The notes: a model not told the origin generated them from the letters alone. A DNA stretch of 64,000 bases from Streptomyces durmitorensis (GCF_023498005.1 NZ_CP097289.1:4650001-4714000), one strand, 5' to 3'. Shown: positions 35,055 through 44,068, counted from the stretch's first letter. Numbers and translations are program-made.

Positions 35055-36755
35055 GTGCGCACGAAGTCCGGCCGCCCCTGGCCGTCCGTCGGGCGACCGC
35101 GGCCCGCCGATGTCAGCTCCGGGATGGTGACGGGGCTCTTCTCGATCCCGGAGGGCATGGCGTACGCGGCGATCGCCGGGTTCAATCCGGTCGCCGGGCT
35201 CTACGCGGGTGTCGTACCGGCGATCGTGGGCTCGTTCACCGCCCGTACCGTCCTGATGGTCACCACCCTGACCAGCGCCATCGCCCTGACCTCGCAGAGC
35301 GTGCTGTCCGATGCCGGGCTCGACCCGAAGGACGCGGGGAACGTCGCGACGCTGACCCTGATGGTCGGCGTCGTCATGCTGCTGATGGGGCTGCTGCGGC
35401 TCGGCGTGGTGCTCAGCTTCGTGTCGAACGCCGTGATGACCGGCTTCTCCACCGGTATCGCTCTCCAGATCATCACCGGCGTACTGAAGGACGCGACCGG
35501 ATACCGGCCCGAGGGCCACAACAAGCTGGTACAGGTGGGGAATTGGCTCGTCCACGTCGGCGACTGGGAGGGGGCCGCGACCCTCGTCGCCGTCGTCACG
35601 GTCGTGGTCTGGGCGCTCGCCCGTGCGGTGAAGCGGCTTGAGCCCGTCGCTCTGCTCATCGCCATGGTGGTGGTCGCGGTGGGCGTCGCCGTGTTCGCCA
35701 CCGATGTGGAGCTGGTGCGGGACATCGCCCGGATCCCGGGCGCCCTTCCGGGCTTCTCCGCCCCCGACTTCTCGGCCGTGCCCGACCTGATCGGCGGCGC
35801 GTTCTCCGTGGCGCTCGTCGCGCTCGCCCAGGCCGCGGGGATCGCCCCGTCCATGCCGAACCCGGACGGCAGCCGCTCGGACGTCAACGGCGACTTCCGG
35901 GCCCAGGGGTACGCCAACGCCATCGGCGGTCTCTTCCAGGCGCTGCCCAGCGGCGGTTCGCTCTCCCGCACGGGGGTGGCGGTGAGCGCGGGGGCGCGGA
36001 CGCGGTGGGCCGGGGTGATCTCCGGGGTCTTCCTCGCCCTGGTGGTCCTGGTGTGCGGGTCGCTCGCCGAGCGGATCCCGATGCCGGTGATCGGCGGGCT
36101 CATCCTCGTGGTGGGCGGCGAGCTGATCTGGGGCAAGCGGCACGACATCCTGCTCGTGCTGCGTACGTCGTGGATGTCGGCGGGCGCCATGATCCTGACG
36201 TTCCTCGCCACCACCCAACTCCCGCTCCAGCAGGCCATCTTGATCGGAGCGGTGCTCTCGCTGCTGCTGTACTGCGCGCAGGCCGCTCGGCAGGGCAAGC
36301 TCGTCCGGCTCGAACAGCGGGGCGACGGGCGGTGGGCCGTCGGGGAGCGGCCGCCACCGGCCTCGCTCGCTCCGGGGGAGATCACCGTCCTCGATTACGC
36401 GGGGTCCTCGTTCTTCGCCGAACTCCCTCGCATCGAGGGTGAGTTGCCGTCCGTCGAAGGCGCTCGCGGCAGCGTGCTGATCCTCGTCGTGCGCGCCCTG
36501 CCCGACGTGCCCTCCTCGGCCGTGCTCAAGCTGCTCGACCGGTACGCGGCCACGCTCGCCGAGCAGGGCGGGCGGCTCGTCCTGGTCGGCGTCCAGCCTC
36601 CGCTGGTGCGGCTCCTGGAGAAGTCGGGCCTCGCCGAGCGGCTCGGGGACGGCGGCATCGTCCCCGCCGAGCCCGAACTGTTCGCGCCGCTGGACAAGGC
36701 GATCGCCGCGGCCCGTGCTGCCGTCCCCACCCCACTGCCCCGGGAGACCCCGTGA
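35055..36755 (+). CDS. SulP-family anion transporter with STAS domain
   Basis: 566 residues. The SulP transport core has ~12 spans, with signature stretches GLFSIPEGMAYAAIAGFNPV and the GGSLSRTGVAVSAGARTRWAGV segment, and is followed by a C-terminal STAS domain (~residues 435-550; VLDYAGSSFFAELPRIE). SulP proteins move sulfate, bicarbonate or other anions. The first transmembrane helix comes early, so the N-terminal tail is short. GTG 35055 start. It overlaps the next gene by 4 bp, and an alkylsulfatase completes the operon, which makes sulfate a reasonable cargo (inference). Confidence 0.92.
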   Translation: MRTKSGRPWPSVGRPRPADVSSGMVTGLFSIPEGMAYAAIAGFNPVAGLYAGVVPAIVGSFTARTVLMVTTLTSAIALTSQSVLSDAGLDPKDAGNVATLTLMVGVVMLLMGLLRLGVVLSFVSNAVMTGFSTGIALQIITGVLKDATGYRPEGHNKLVQVGNWLVHVGDWEGAATLVAVVTVVVWALARAVKRLEPVALLIAMVVVAVGVAVFATDVELVRDIARIPGALPGFSAPDFSAVPDLIGGAFSVALVALAQAAGIAPSMPNPDGSRSDVNGDFRAQGYANAIGGLFQALPSGGSLSRTGVAVSAGARTRWAGVISGVFLALVVLVCGSLAERIPMPVIGGLILVVGGELIWGKRHDILLVLRTSWMSAGAMILTFLATTQLPLQQAILIGAVLSLLLYCAQAARQGKLVRLEQRGDGRWAVGERPPPASLAPGEITVLDYAGSSFFAELPRIEGELPSVEGARGSVLILVVRALPDVPSSAVLKLLDRYAATLAEQGGRLVLVGVQPPLVRLLEKSGLAERLGDGGIVPAEPELFAPLDKAIAAARAAVPTPLPRETP

Positions 36756-38116
36756 CCGTGCCCCCGCAGGCCCGCGCCCTGCTCCCGCTCGTGCTTCCCG
36801 CGCTGCTCGTCGGCGTCGGGTCGAGCCTCGTCCTGCTGCTGCTCAGCTTCGTCGCCGAGCGGCTCCAGGATCTGCTGTGGGACACGCTGCCGGACGCCGT
36901 CGGGGTCTCCGGGACCTCGGCGGGGTGGATCATCGCCACCCTCACCGCGGCGGGTCTTGTCGTCGGGCTGATCGTGTGGAAGATGCCGGGGCACGCCGGG
37001 CCCGACCCCGCGACGCTCGGGCTCGTCGATCCGCCGCTGCCCGTGCGGATGCTGCCGGGCATCGCGCTCGCCGTCATCGTGGGGCTCGCGGGCGGCGTCA
37101 GCCTCGGCCCGGAGAACCCGATCACCGCCATCAACATCGCCCTCGCCTACGCGCTCGGCATGAAGGCGATGCCCCGCACGCCCGCCGCGGAGTGGGTCGG
37201 CCTCGCGGCGGCGGGGACCATCGGAGCGCTCTTCGGGACGCCGGTCGCGGCGGCCCTGATCCTCTCCGAGACCGTCGCGGGTCCGCCCGACCCGCGCCCG
37301 CTCTGGGACCGGCTGTTCGCGCCGCTGGTCTCGGCCGGCGCGGGGTCGCTGACCACGGTGCTCATCGCGCACCCCACGTTCGAGATCGACGTGCCTGCGT
37401 ACGACGGGCCGCACTGGGGCGACGTGCTCTCGGCGATGGTCGTCAGCTCGGCGGCGGCGGTCGTCGGTCTCGGCGCCGTGTACGCCTTCCCGTATCTCCA
37501 CCGTGCCTTCCGCCAGCTCGGGCACCCCGTCCTGATGCTGACCGTGGGCGGTCTCGTGCTCGGCGCCCTGGGCGCGCTCGGCGGCCATCTCACGCTCTTC
37601 AAGGGCCTGGAGGAGATGAAGGAGCTGACCGCCGAGGCCTCCGACCACGACGCGGGCAATCTGCTGCTGCTCGCCGTGGTCAAACTCCTCGCGCTCTGCG
37701 TGGCCGCCACCTGCGGCTTCCGAGGCGGGCGGATCTTCCCCGCCGTCTTCGTGGGCGTGGCCCTCGGCATGTTCGCGCACGCGCTCGTGGACGCGGTGCC
37801 GCCCGCCCTGGCGATCACCTGCGCCATCCTCGGCGTCCTGCTCGCCACGACCCGGCAGGGCTGGCTGAGCCTGTTCACGGCCGCCGTCGTCGTGCCGGAC
37901 CTCGACCTGCTGCCCCTGCTGTGCGTGGCGGCCCTGCCCGCCTGGCTGTTGGTGACGGGACGTCCCGACATGCTGATCGAGGAGGAACCGCACAAGATGG
38001 ACAAGTCCGAGATCTCCGCGTCCGCCGGGCCCGCCGGGCCCGCCGGGCCCGCCGGGCCCGCCGGCCCCGCTGACCCCGCCGCCCCTGCCGCCCCGTCGAA
38101 CGGACCCGCCTCATGA
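36752..38116 (+). CDS. CLC-type ion channel/transporter (YfeO-like)
   Basis: 454 residues with ~10-12 membrane spans. GGVSLGPENPITAINIALAY corresponds to the GxEGP-type CLC anion-pathway motif as found in the YfeO branch, and FRGGRIFPAVFVGVALG to the second CLC motif. The C-terminal ~35 residues are disordered, with four perfect GPA units. Overlaps SulP (GTGA) and the sulfatase (ATGA) by 4 bp each, so the three are translationally coupled. Anion (chloride or fluoride) flux could balance charge for SulP; this is inference. Confidence 0.88.
   Translation: MTVPPQARALLPLVLPALLVGVGSSLVLLLLSFVAERLQDLLWDTLPDAVGVSGTSAGWIIATLTAAGLVVGLIVWKMPGHAGPDPATLGLVDPPLPVRMLPGIALAVIVGLAGGVSLGPENPITAINIALAYALGMKAMPRTPAAEWVGLAAAGTIGALFGTPVAAALILSETVAGPPDPRPLWDRLFAPLVSAGAGSLTTVLIAHPTFEIDVPAYDGPHWGDVLSAMVVSSAAAVVGLGAVYAFPYLHRAFRQLGHPVLMLTVGGLVLGALGALGGHLTLFKGLEEMKELTAEASDHDAGNLLLLAVVKLLALCVAATCGFRGGRIFPAVFVGVALGMFAHALVDAVPPALAITCAILGVLLATTRQGWLSLFTAAVVVPDLDLLPLLCVAALPAWLLVTGRPDMLIEEEPHKMDKSEISASAGPAGPAGPAGPAGPADPAAPAAPSNGPAS
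38024..38059 (+). repeat. Four perfect 9-bp repeats encoding Gly-Pro-Ala
   Basis: GCCGGGCCC four times in the disordered tail of the CLC gene. The unit length preserves the frame, so copy number can change without harm. Confidence 0.9.
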
Positions 38117-39945
38117 GCGCCGCCCCCACCAGCGACCTGCCCTTTGACGACACCACCGACTTCGCCAACGCGGACCGCGGATTCATCGGCGCCCTCGTGC
38201 CCGCCGTCGTACGGACGGACGACGGCCGGGTCATCTGGGACAACGACGCCTACGGCTTCCTCAAGGGCGAGTGCCCCGAAACCGCCAACCCGAGCCTGTG
38301 GCGCCAGGCCCAGCTCTGCGCGCGCCAGGGCCTGTACGAGGTCACCGAGGGCATCTACCAGGTCCGCGGCCTCGACCTTTCCAACATGACGCTCGTCGAG
38401 GGAGAGAGCGGCGTCATCGTCATCGACCCGCTGATCTCCGCCGAGTGCGCGGCGGCGGCCCTCGCGCTGTACCGCGAGCACCGCGGGGAGCGCCGCGTCA
38501 CCGGCCTCATCTACACGCACTCGCACGGCGACCACTTCGGCGGCGCGCGCGGCGTCCTGCCGCACGGCAGCGGCAAGGACGTGCCGATCGTCGCGCCCGA
38601 GGGTTTCCTTGAGCACGCGGTCAGCGAGAACGTCTACGCGGGCCCGGCCATGTCGCGCCGAGCCGTGTTCATGTACGGCGACAGCCTGCCGAAGGCCCCC
38701 GACGGACAGATCAGCGCGGGCCTGGGCATGACGACGTCGACCGGCACCCTGACCCTGATCCCGCCCACGGTGGACATCACGCGCACCGGCCAGGAGGAGG
38801 TCATCGACGGCGTACGCATCATCTTCCAGCTCACGCCGGGCACCGAGGCGCCGGCCGAGATGAACTTCTCCTTCCCCGACCGCCGAGCGCTGTGCCTGGC
38901 CGAGAACGCCACGCACAACATGCACAACATCCTGACCCTGCGCGGCGCGGTCGTGCGCGACGCCCGCATCTGGTCGCGCTACCTGGACGAGGCCATCGAC
39001 TTCTTCGGCGACACGTACGACGTCGCGTTCGCCTCGCACCACTGGCCGACCTGGGGCCGCGACGACGTCGTGAAGATGCTCGCCGAGCAGCGCGACCTCT
39101 ACGCCTACCTGCACGACCAGACCCTGCGCATGCTCAACCAGGGCCTGACGGGACCGGAGATCGCCGAGGAGTTCCAGCTGCCCCCGGCCCTGGAGAAGGC
39201 TTGGCACGCGCGCGGCTACTACGGCTCGGTCAGCCACAACGTCAAGGCGATCTACCAGCGCTACCTGGGCTGGTTCGACGGCAACGCGGCCCACCTGTGG
39301 GAGCACCCGCCGGTCGAACTCGCCCAGCGTTACGTCGAGTTGGCGGGAGGCGCGGACGAGGCGCTGACCAAGGCACGGGCGTACGCGGACGACGGCGACC
39401 TGCGCTTCGCCGCCACGCTCCTCAACCACATCGTGTTCGCCGACCCCGGCAACGCGGACGCGAAGGAGACCCTGGCCGGGGTCTACGACCGGCTCGGGCG
39501 CGGCGCCGAGAACGGCACCTGGCGCAACTTCTACCTGACGGCGGCCCAAGAACTCCGGCAGGGCACGGGCAGGGTCACGCTGGACATGTCCAACCCCGAG
39601 ATGGCGATGGCGCTCACCACCGATCAGCTGATCGACTCGATCGCGGTCAACGTCGACGGCCCCCGCGCCTGGGACGAGAGCTTCGTCATCGACCTCGTCC
39701 TCACCGACGAGGAGAGCCGCCACCGCCTGCACCTGCACAACGGCGCCCTCACGCACCGCGAGTCCCAGGCCGTCTCCGGCGCGGGTCTCACGCTGACCCT
39801 CACCAAGCCGCAGCTCCTGGGCGTCCTTGCCGGGGCCGGGAAGGGCCTGGACGGCATCACGGCGGAGGGCGATCCGGAGCTGCTCAAGCGTCTTTTCGCG
39901 GTGGTGACGAAGCCGGACCCGTCGTTCGCGATCGTCACGCCCTGA
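38113..39945 (+). CDS. Alkyl sulfatase (SdsA1-like metallo-beta-lactamase fold)
   Basis: 610 residues. The N-terminal metallo-beta-lactamase domain carries THSHGDHFGG (binuclear zinc motif HxHxDH, ~residues 136-145), ENATHNMHN and SHHWPTWG for the remaining ligands. A helical dimerisation domain follows, then a C-terminal SCP2-like domain (~480-610). Length and order match linear primary-alkylsulfatases, which release sulfate and alcohol from alkyl sulfates such as SDS. No signal peptide, so probably cytoplasmic. ATG 38113 overlaps the CLC stop. Third gene of the SulP-CLC-sulfatase operon. Confidence 0.94.
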   Translation: MSAAPTSDLPFDDTTDFANADRGFIGALVPAVVRTDDGRVIWDNDAYGFLKGECPETANPSLWRQAQLCARQGLYEVTEGIYQVRGLDLSNMTLVEGESGVIVIDPLISAECAAAALALYREHRGERRVTGLIYTHSHGDHFGGARGVLPHGSGKDVPIVAPEGFLEHAVSENVYAGPAMSRRAVFMYGDSLPKAPDGQISAGLGMTTSTGTLTLIPPTVDITRTGQEEVIDGVRIIFQLTPGTEAPAEMNFSFPDRRALCLAENATHNMHNILTLRGAVVRDARIWSRYLDEAIDFFGDTYDVAFASHHWPTWGRDDVVKMLAEQRDLYAYLHDQTLRMLNQGLTGPEIAEEFQLPPALEKAWHARGYYGSVSHNVKAIYQRYLGWFDGNAAHLWEHPPVELAQRYVELAGGADEALTKARAYADDGDLRFAATLLNHIVFADPGNADAKETLAGVYDRLGRGAENGTWRNFYLTAAQELRQGTGRVTLDMSNPEMAMALTTDQLIDSIAVNVDGPRAWDESFVIDLVLTDEESRHRLHLHNGALTHRESQAVSGAGLTLTLTKPQLLGVLAGAGKGLDGITAEGDPELLKRLFAVVTKPDPSFAIVTP

Positions 39946-39965
39946 CCGTCATCGGCGTTCGAGGC

Positions 39966-40604
39966 TCACTCGCGCTCCAGGCCCGGCACGCCGAGCGCCG
40001 CGAGTCCGTCCAGGACTAGGTCCACGCCGACCGCGGCAAGTAGCAGGCCCAGCAGCCTGCCGAAGAGCTCGATCGTCGCGTGGTGGGTGCCGCGCAGGAC
40101 GCGCGCGAGGAGGAGCACGCACACCAGGTCCAGGGCGATCACGGTGACGTACGCGCCGACGACCGTGGACCGCCAGGACCAGGTGTCGCGGGCCGCCGCC
40201 TCGATCAGGACGGCGGTCATGGCGAGCGGACTGACGATGTACGGCATCAGCAACTCGCGTACGCCGCTGACGAGATCGGGCGCGTCCAGGTCCGCGCGGT
40301 CCGAGCCGAGGTGGACACCGAGGACGAGCCCCACGGCGTAGATGAAGAAGATGACGCCGCCCGCGAGCTGGAGCGCGGGCGTGGAGATGTGGAAGAGCTC
40401 AAGCAGCCAGGGCGCGGTGAACCCCGCGATCAGGCCCACCACGACGGCGGCCCCGGACGAGACGAGGGCGATCATCCGCAGCTCGCGGACCGGATGGTTC
40501 TGCGCGAGGCCACCGAAGGCGAGCAGCACCTTGGGCGGGCCGACGACGGAGAAGAAGGTGATGAAGGCGGCGGAGTACGTGAGAGCAGCGGTCACGCACG
40601 GCAT
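39966..40604 (-). CDS. MarC-family membrane protein
   Basis: 212 residues with six predicted spans; the SAAFITFFSVVGPPKVLLAFG N-terminal segment is typical of MarC/YhgN proteins, as is the RELLMPYIVSPLAMTAVLI stretch. Function unknown despite the historic link to multiple antibiotic resistance. ATG 40604 chosen; GTG 40595 is possible. Convergent with the sulfatase operon. Confidence 0.86.
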   Translation of the reverse strand: MPCVTAALTYSAAFITFFSVVGPPKVLLAFGGLAQNHPVRELRMIALVSSGAAVVVGLIAGFTAPWLLELFHISTPALQLAGGVIFFIYAVGLVLGVHLGSDRADLDAPDLVSGVRELLMPYIVSPLAMTAVLIEAAARDTWSWRSTVVGAYVTVIALDLVCVLLLARVLRGTHHATIELFGRLLGLLLAAVGVDLVLDGLAALGVPGLERE

Positions 40605-40674
40605 CCTGTACCGCGCGGCGCCTTGAACGCTGCGGGCGCGCTGCGGGTGTGCTTGGAACGGGGTGCGGGCGCGC

Positions 40675-41586
40675 CTAGAACGGGGCGGGGCCGCCGTTCG
40701 CCGCGACCGTGTCGCGGACCGCGCGGACGAAGGCCTCCAGGCGCGGGGTCCCCTCGGCGGCCGTGCGCCAGATCAGCGCGACATCGGCCGACGGGACGTC
40801 CGTCAGGGGCACGAAGGTGATGTCGGGCCGTGCGTAGTACTTCTCCACGGACGCGATGACCGGCGAAAGACCCTGCCCCGTGGCGACCAGCGTCATCAGC
40901 TCCTGGAACCCGGCGACGGACTGGCCACGGCGGATGGGAAGGCCGCTGGGCGTGCGGGGCGGGACGTGGAAGTCCCACCAGTAGGCGGGCGCTCCGTTGA
41001 CGACGCCGAAGAAGGTCTCGCCCGCGAGCTCTTCGAGGGACACGCTGTCGCGCCCGGCAAGGCGGTGGCCGAGCGGCACGGCGAGCATGCGGGGTTCGTT
41101 GATGACGACGGGTCCGACGGTGAGGTCCGGCTCCTCGACGGGCAGGCAGGTGAACAGCACGTCGGCGTCGCCGCTGCGGAGCGCGCCGAGCGGGTCCCCG
41201 AACTGGGTCTCCCGCATCCGCACGTCGCACCCCGGGCAGCGCTCGCGGAACGTCGCGAGAATCGCGGAGGTCAGCGTGCCCGCGCCCGACCCGAGGAAGG
41301 CCACGGTCAACTCGCCCTCGACGCCGCGGGCCACGTCCTGGGCACGGGCGACGGCGGCTTCCATGCGGACGTGGAGAGGGGCGAGGTCGTCGTACAACTG
41401 GCGCCCGAGCGGGGACATCTCGACGCGTCGGCTGGTCCGCTCGAAGAGGGGGGCGCCGATCTTGCGCTCCAGTTTCTTCACGGTCTGGCTGACGCGGGCC
41501 TGGGAGAGGAGGAGGCGTTCGGCGGTGCGGCCGAAGTGGAGTTCTTCGGCGAGGGTCAGGAAAGTCTCCAGCTCCTGGCGTTCCAT
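40675..41586 (-). CDS. LysR-family regulator
   Basis: 303 residues. N-terminal winged HTH (ELETFLTLAEELHFGRTAERLLLSQARVSQTVKKLE, read over residues ~4-40), then a periplasmic-binding-like effector domain. Divergent from the SGNH hydrolase gene at 41750 with a palindrome in the 163-bp spacer, so that gene is the likely target. Confidence 0.93.
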   Translation of the reverse strand: MERQELETFLTLAEELHFGRTAERLLLSQARVSQTVKKLERKIGAPLFERTSRRVEMSPLGRQLYDDLAPLHVRMEAAVARAQDVARGVEGELTVAFLGSGAGTLTSAILATFRERCPGCDVRMRETQFGDPLGALRSGDADVLFTCLPVEEPDLTVGPVVINEPRMLAVPLGHRLAGRDSVSLEELAGETFFGVVNGAPAYWWDFHVPPRTPSGLPIRRGQSVAGFQELMTLVATGQGLSPVIASVEKYYARPDITFVPLTDVPSADVALIWRTAAEGTPRLEAFVRAVRDTVAANGGPAPF

Positions 41587-41613
41587 TTCGCTGCCACCCC
41601 GTCCCTGACCTGC

Positions 41614-41637
41614 ATCGATAAGTCTGAGCGTATCGAT
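41614..41637. promoter_or_regulatory. Palindrome between LysR and SGNH hydrolase genes
   Basis: Perfect arms ATCGATA/TATCGAT separated by 10 bp, 28 bp from the LysR start. Arm length and spacing fit a LysR-type operator. Additional GATCG motifs follow at 41636-41660. Confidence 0.65.
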
Positions 41638-41749
41638 CGTTTCATGGATCGTCGTTGATCGGGGGGTGGCGGGGGCGGATCTTAGAGGAGTCCGGTTCTT
41701 CGCCGGTCATCACCATCCTCCTCAACCCCTCAACTCCTCGGAGATTCCC

Positions 41750-43051
41750 ATGCTTTCGCGTGCTCGCACCCGTACCTCTCTCGTCGCCGCCGCTGCCGCG
41801 CTCGCCCTCACCGCCGGTCTGGCCGTCACAGGGGCCCACGCCTCCGGCTCGGGGGCGGGCTCACGGCCGTCCGGGCCCGCCTGGACCGCCGCCTGGGCCG
41901 CGTCGCCGCAGCGCGCCAGTACGGGCTTCAAGGCCAACTGGTCGGAGGACGGCTTCTCGGGCCAGACCCTGCGCCAGGTCGTACGCGTCACGGAGGGCGG
42001 CGACAGAGCCCGCATCCGCCTCTCCAACGCGTACGGGACCTCGCCGCTGCACATCGCCGGGGCGACCATCGCGCGTACGAAGAAGGGGGCGGCGGTCGAG
42101 GAGGGGTCGGTGCGGCGGCTGACGTTCGAGGGGAGGCGGTCGGTGGAGATACCGGCGCACGGGCAGCTGTCGAGTGATGAGGCGGGGCTTGAGCTGAAGC
42201 CGTTCGAGTCCGTGACGGTCACGCTTCACCTGGCCCGCACCACCGGGCCCGCGACCTTCCACGCGCAGTCGTTCGCGACGAGTTATCGGGCGGACGGGGA
42301 GCATGTCGGGGACACGGGGGCGGGGGCGTTCGACGAGTCGACGGAGTCCTGGTACTTCCTGTCGGGGGTGGATGTCGCCGGCGGTGGCGTTGCCGCCGGC
42401 AAGAAGGCGCGCCGGGGTGGGGGTGTTGTTCTGTTCGGTGACTCCACCACCGACGGGTTCGCCTCCTCCACCGACCTCAACCGGCGCTGGTCCGATGCGC
42501 TTGCCGAGCGGCTGGCCAAGGCGGGGGCGCCTCGGCCGGTCCTGAATGCCGGTATCGGCGGGAATCTCGTGCTCAACGACTCGGCCTGGTACGGGGAGAG
42601 GGGTACGGCTCGCTTCGGGCGGGACGCGTTGGACCTGCCGGGGGTGGGGACGGTGGTGGTCCTGGAGGGCCTGAACGACATCGGGTTCAGCGAGAGCGAC
42701 ACGCCTACGTATAAGCCTGCGCCGAAGGTGAGTGCTGAGGAACTCATCGCGGGGCACCGGAAGTTGATCCGGGCCGCGAAGGCGAAGGGGGTCAGGGTGG
42801 TGGGAGCTACGTTGTTGCCGCTCGGGGGGTCTGATCACTATGGGGAGCGGGCGGCGGAGGTGAGCGATGCGTTTAATTCTTGGGTGCGGAATTCTGGGGA
42901 GTACGACGCGTACGTGGACTTCGACCGGGCTCTGGCTGATCCCGCGGACGGGGAGCGGCTTGCTCCGCGGTTCGACAGTGGGGATCATCTGCACCCGAAT
43001 GATGCGGGGTATCGGGCGATGGCCGAGGCTGTGGACCTCGAAGCGCTTTAG
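41750..43051 (+). CDS. Secreted SGNH/GDSL hydrolase
   Basis: 433 residues. Signal peptide ends near AHASG (~residue 32). The catalytic SGNH domain has FGDSTTDG (block I Ser), NAGIGGN (Gly block), LEGLNDIG (Asn block) and SGDHLHPND (Asp/His block), all present; ~150 residues between signal and GDS form a separate beta-rich domain. Probably a secreted esterase or lipase. CGGAG precedes ATG 41750. The second half uses noticeably more A/T third positions than the first. Confidence 0.92.
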   Translation: MLSRARTRTSLVAAAAALALTAGLAVTGAHASGSGAGSRPSGPAWTAAWAASPQRASTGFKANWSEDGFSGQTLRQVVRVTEGGDRARIRLSNAYGTSPLHIAGATIARTKKGAAVEEGSVRRLTFEGRRSVEIPAHGQLSSDEAGLELKPFESVTVTLHLARTTGPATFHAQSFATSYRADGEHVGDTGAGAFDESTESWYFLSGVDVAGGGVAAGKKARRGGGVVLFGDSTTDGFASSTDLNRRWSDALAERLAKAGAPRPVLNAGIGGNLVLNDSAWYGERGTARFGRDALDLPGVGTVVVLEGLNDIGFSESDTPTYKPAPKVSAEELIAGHRKLIRAAKAKGVRVVGATLLPLGGSDHYGERAAEVSDAFNSWVRNSGEYDAYVDFDRALADPADGERLAPRFDSGDHLHPNDAGYRAMAEAVDLEAL

Positions 43052-43059
43052 TCCCCAAC

Positions 43060-43176
43060 CCCGCCCCTTCCCGGCTGCATCTATTGGCGGCTCCGCCGCG
43101 GGCCGCTGGCGCGGGGGCCTTGCGTGCCGTCATCACCGGCTTCGCCGAGTTCGTCCTCAAACGCCGGACGGGCTGA
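43060..43176. repeat. Interspersed intergenic element, copy A
   Basis: Begins CCCGCCCCTTCCCG and ends CCTCAAACGCCGGACGGGCT, with GGCTCCGCC between. The same three blocks occur at 47235-47310. Such elements recur downstream of Streptomyces genes (from memory). Internal GC-rich complementarity could form a terminator. Confidence 0.6.
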
Positions 43177-43182
43177 GGAGGA

Positions 43183-43377
43183 CTATTCGCTCTCGGTAAA
43201 GGTGGACGCGATTTCGATGTCCGGGCCGGGACTTACGAGTTGCTCGCTTCCGTCAGTGAAGCGCACCAGGTACGGCGGGGCGCCGTCTGCTCCCAGCACT
43301 TCTGTGATCTTCCCGGATCGGCTAGTCAGGCTTGCCCGATCCTGCATGACAACTTCATCCCCGACATTCGCTGGCAT
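43183..43377 (-). CDS. DUF1918 protein
   Basis: 64 residues: MPANVGDEVVMQDRASLTSR, then EVLGADGAPPYLVRFTDGSEQLVSPGPD split across two strands; a small SH3-like beta-barrel typical of DUF1918. Function unknown. On the same strand and 61 bp downstream of the 55-residue chitin-binding-type ORF. Confidence 0.85.
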   Translation of the reverse strand: MPANVGDEVVMQDRASLTSRSGKITEVLGADGAPPYLVRFTDGSEQLVSPGPDIEIASTFTESE

Positions 43378-43438
43378 GGTGCCCGCCCTTCGCTATGACA
43401 TTGCTGGTGACGCACCGAACCTTTTGGTGCGATGGATG

Positions 43439-43606
43439 TCAATTCCCCGATTGATCACTCTTGAGCTTCTCCCAGAGGTGGGGAGCAGCAGGAGGAGTCC
43501 AGTCAGTCTGAGAAAGGTGCGGCTGGGTGACTTTATATTCATGTCCGTCGTATTGGGCGATGTCACCGTGGCCGTATTGCGTGTTGGGTGTCCAAATCGA
43601 TGCCAT
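43439..43606 (-). CDS. 55-residue stand-alone carbohydrate-binding domain (CBM5/12-like)
   Basis: Reads MASIWTPNTQYGHGD IAQYDGHEYK, then VTQPHLSQTDWTPPAAPHLW and EKLKSDQSGN. The spacing W-x(5)-Y-x(2)-GD-x(3)-YDGHEY-x(4)-H-x-SQ-x-DWTP-x(5)-LWE is the chitin-binding type-3 / CBM5/12 pattern, with the aromatic platform residues intact. No signal peptide and no catalytic domain. AAGGTGA lies ~6 bp before ATG 43606. Codons are clearly less GC-rich than in neighbouring genes. It may be an intact small protein, a phage-tail-type tip domain or a relic of a larger enzyme. Confidence 0.7.
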   Translation of the reverse strand: MASIWTPNTQYGHGDIAQYDGHEYKVTQPHLSQTDWTPPAAPHLWEKLKSDQSGN

Positions 43607-44068
43607 TTAGCGTCACCTTCTACTGTGTATTTTTCGATCCCGAGGGGTCAAGGACTACCGCTCTGGGATCTTGGGACGCCATGTCTCTTCCCACGAAGGG
43701 CGCTTTGAATCACCCGGCTCCAAAGAACTACGAACCGTACCGCTCTGGCCAAAGCTCTCGATTAGAAGGTCCCCACGCCCCGAACTCACCGCATCCGTAA
43801 GCGCTACCGCCCGGCGGATGGGCAGCCGAACGCGTCAAACCGCTTCGGTCGTGAGCTGGTGACCAGGGGGTGGCCCCCCGCCCCTCCCGCAAAAGAACGG
43901 CAGGGAGGCAAAAAAGACTCGCGCCACGCCGCACGAGGACTACAAGCTGACCTGACCGACCATGCCCGCTTCAGGATCACCTGTCGGCGACGAGATCCCC
44001 ACCCGTAGTCACAGGCGCAGGAAAGAATTGGGGAAAGCCCCGCAGGGACCGCCTGGACCCGCACTCCT
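43607..44068. other. Gene-free lower-GC stretch
   Basis: 462 bp between the CBM-like ORF and the FUSC gene. Composition is visibly more A/T-rich than the flanks up to ~43800. Candidate reading frames (for example a 39-residue ORF from ATG 43681 containing a TTA codon, and minus-strand frames near 43804-44094) lack family resemblance and good ribosome sites. I see no tRNA, inverted repeats of an IS or attachment core. Probably degenerate imported DNA. Confidence 0.5.

Noticed and set aside
38024..38059. GPA repeat as a collagen-like domain
   Set aside because: Only four units at the disordered end of a channel protein; too short for a triple helix.
43681..43800. 39-residue plus-strand ORF with a TTA codon
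   Set aside because: Weak ribosome site, no family resemblance, and located in a compositionally odd stretch where chance ORFs are likely.
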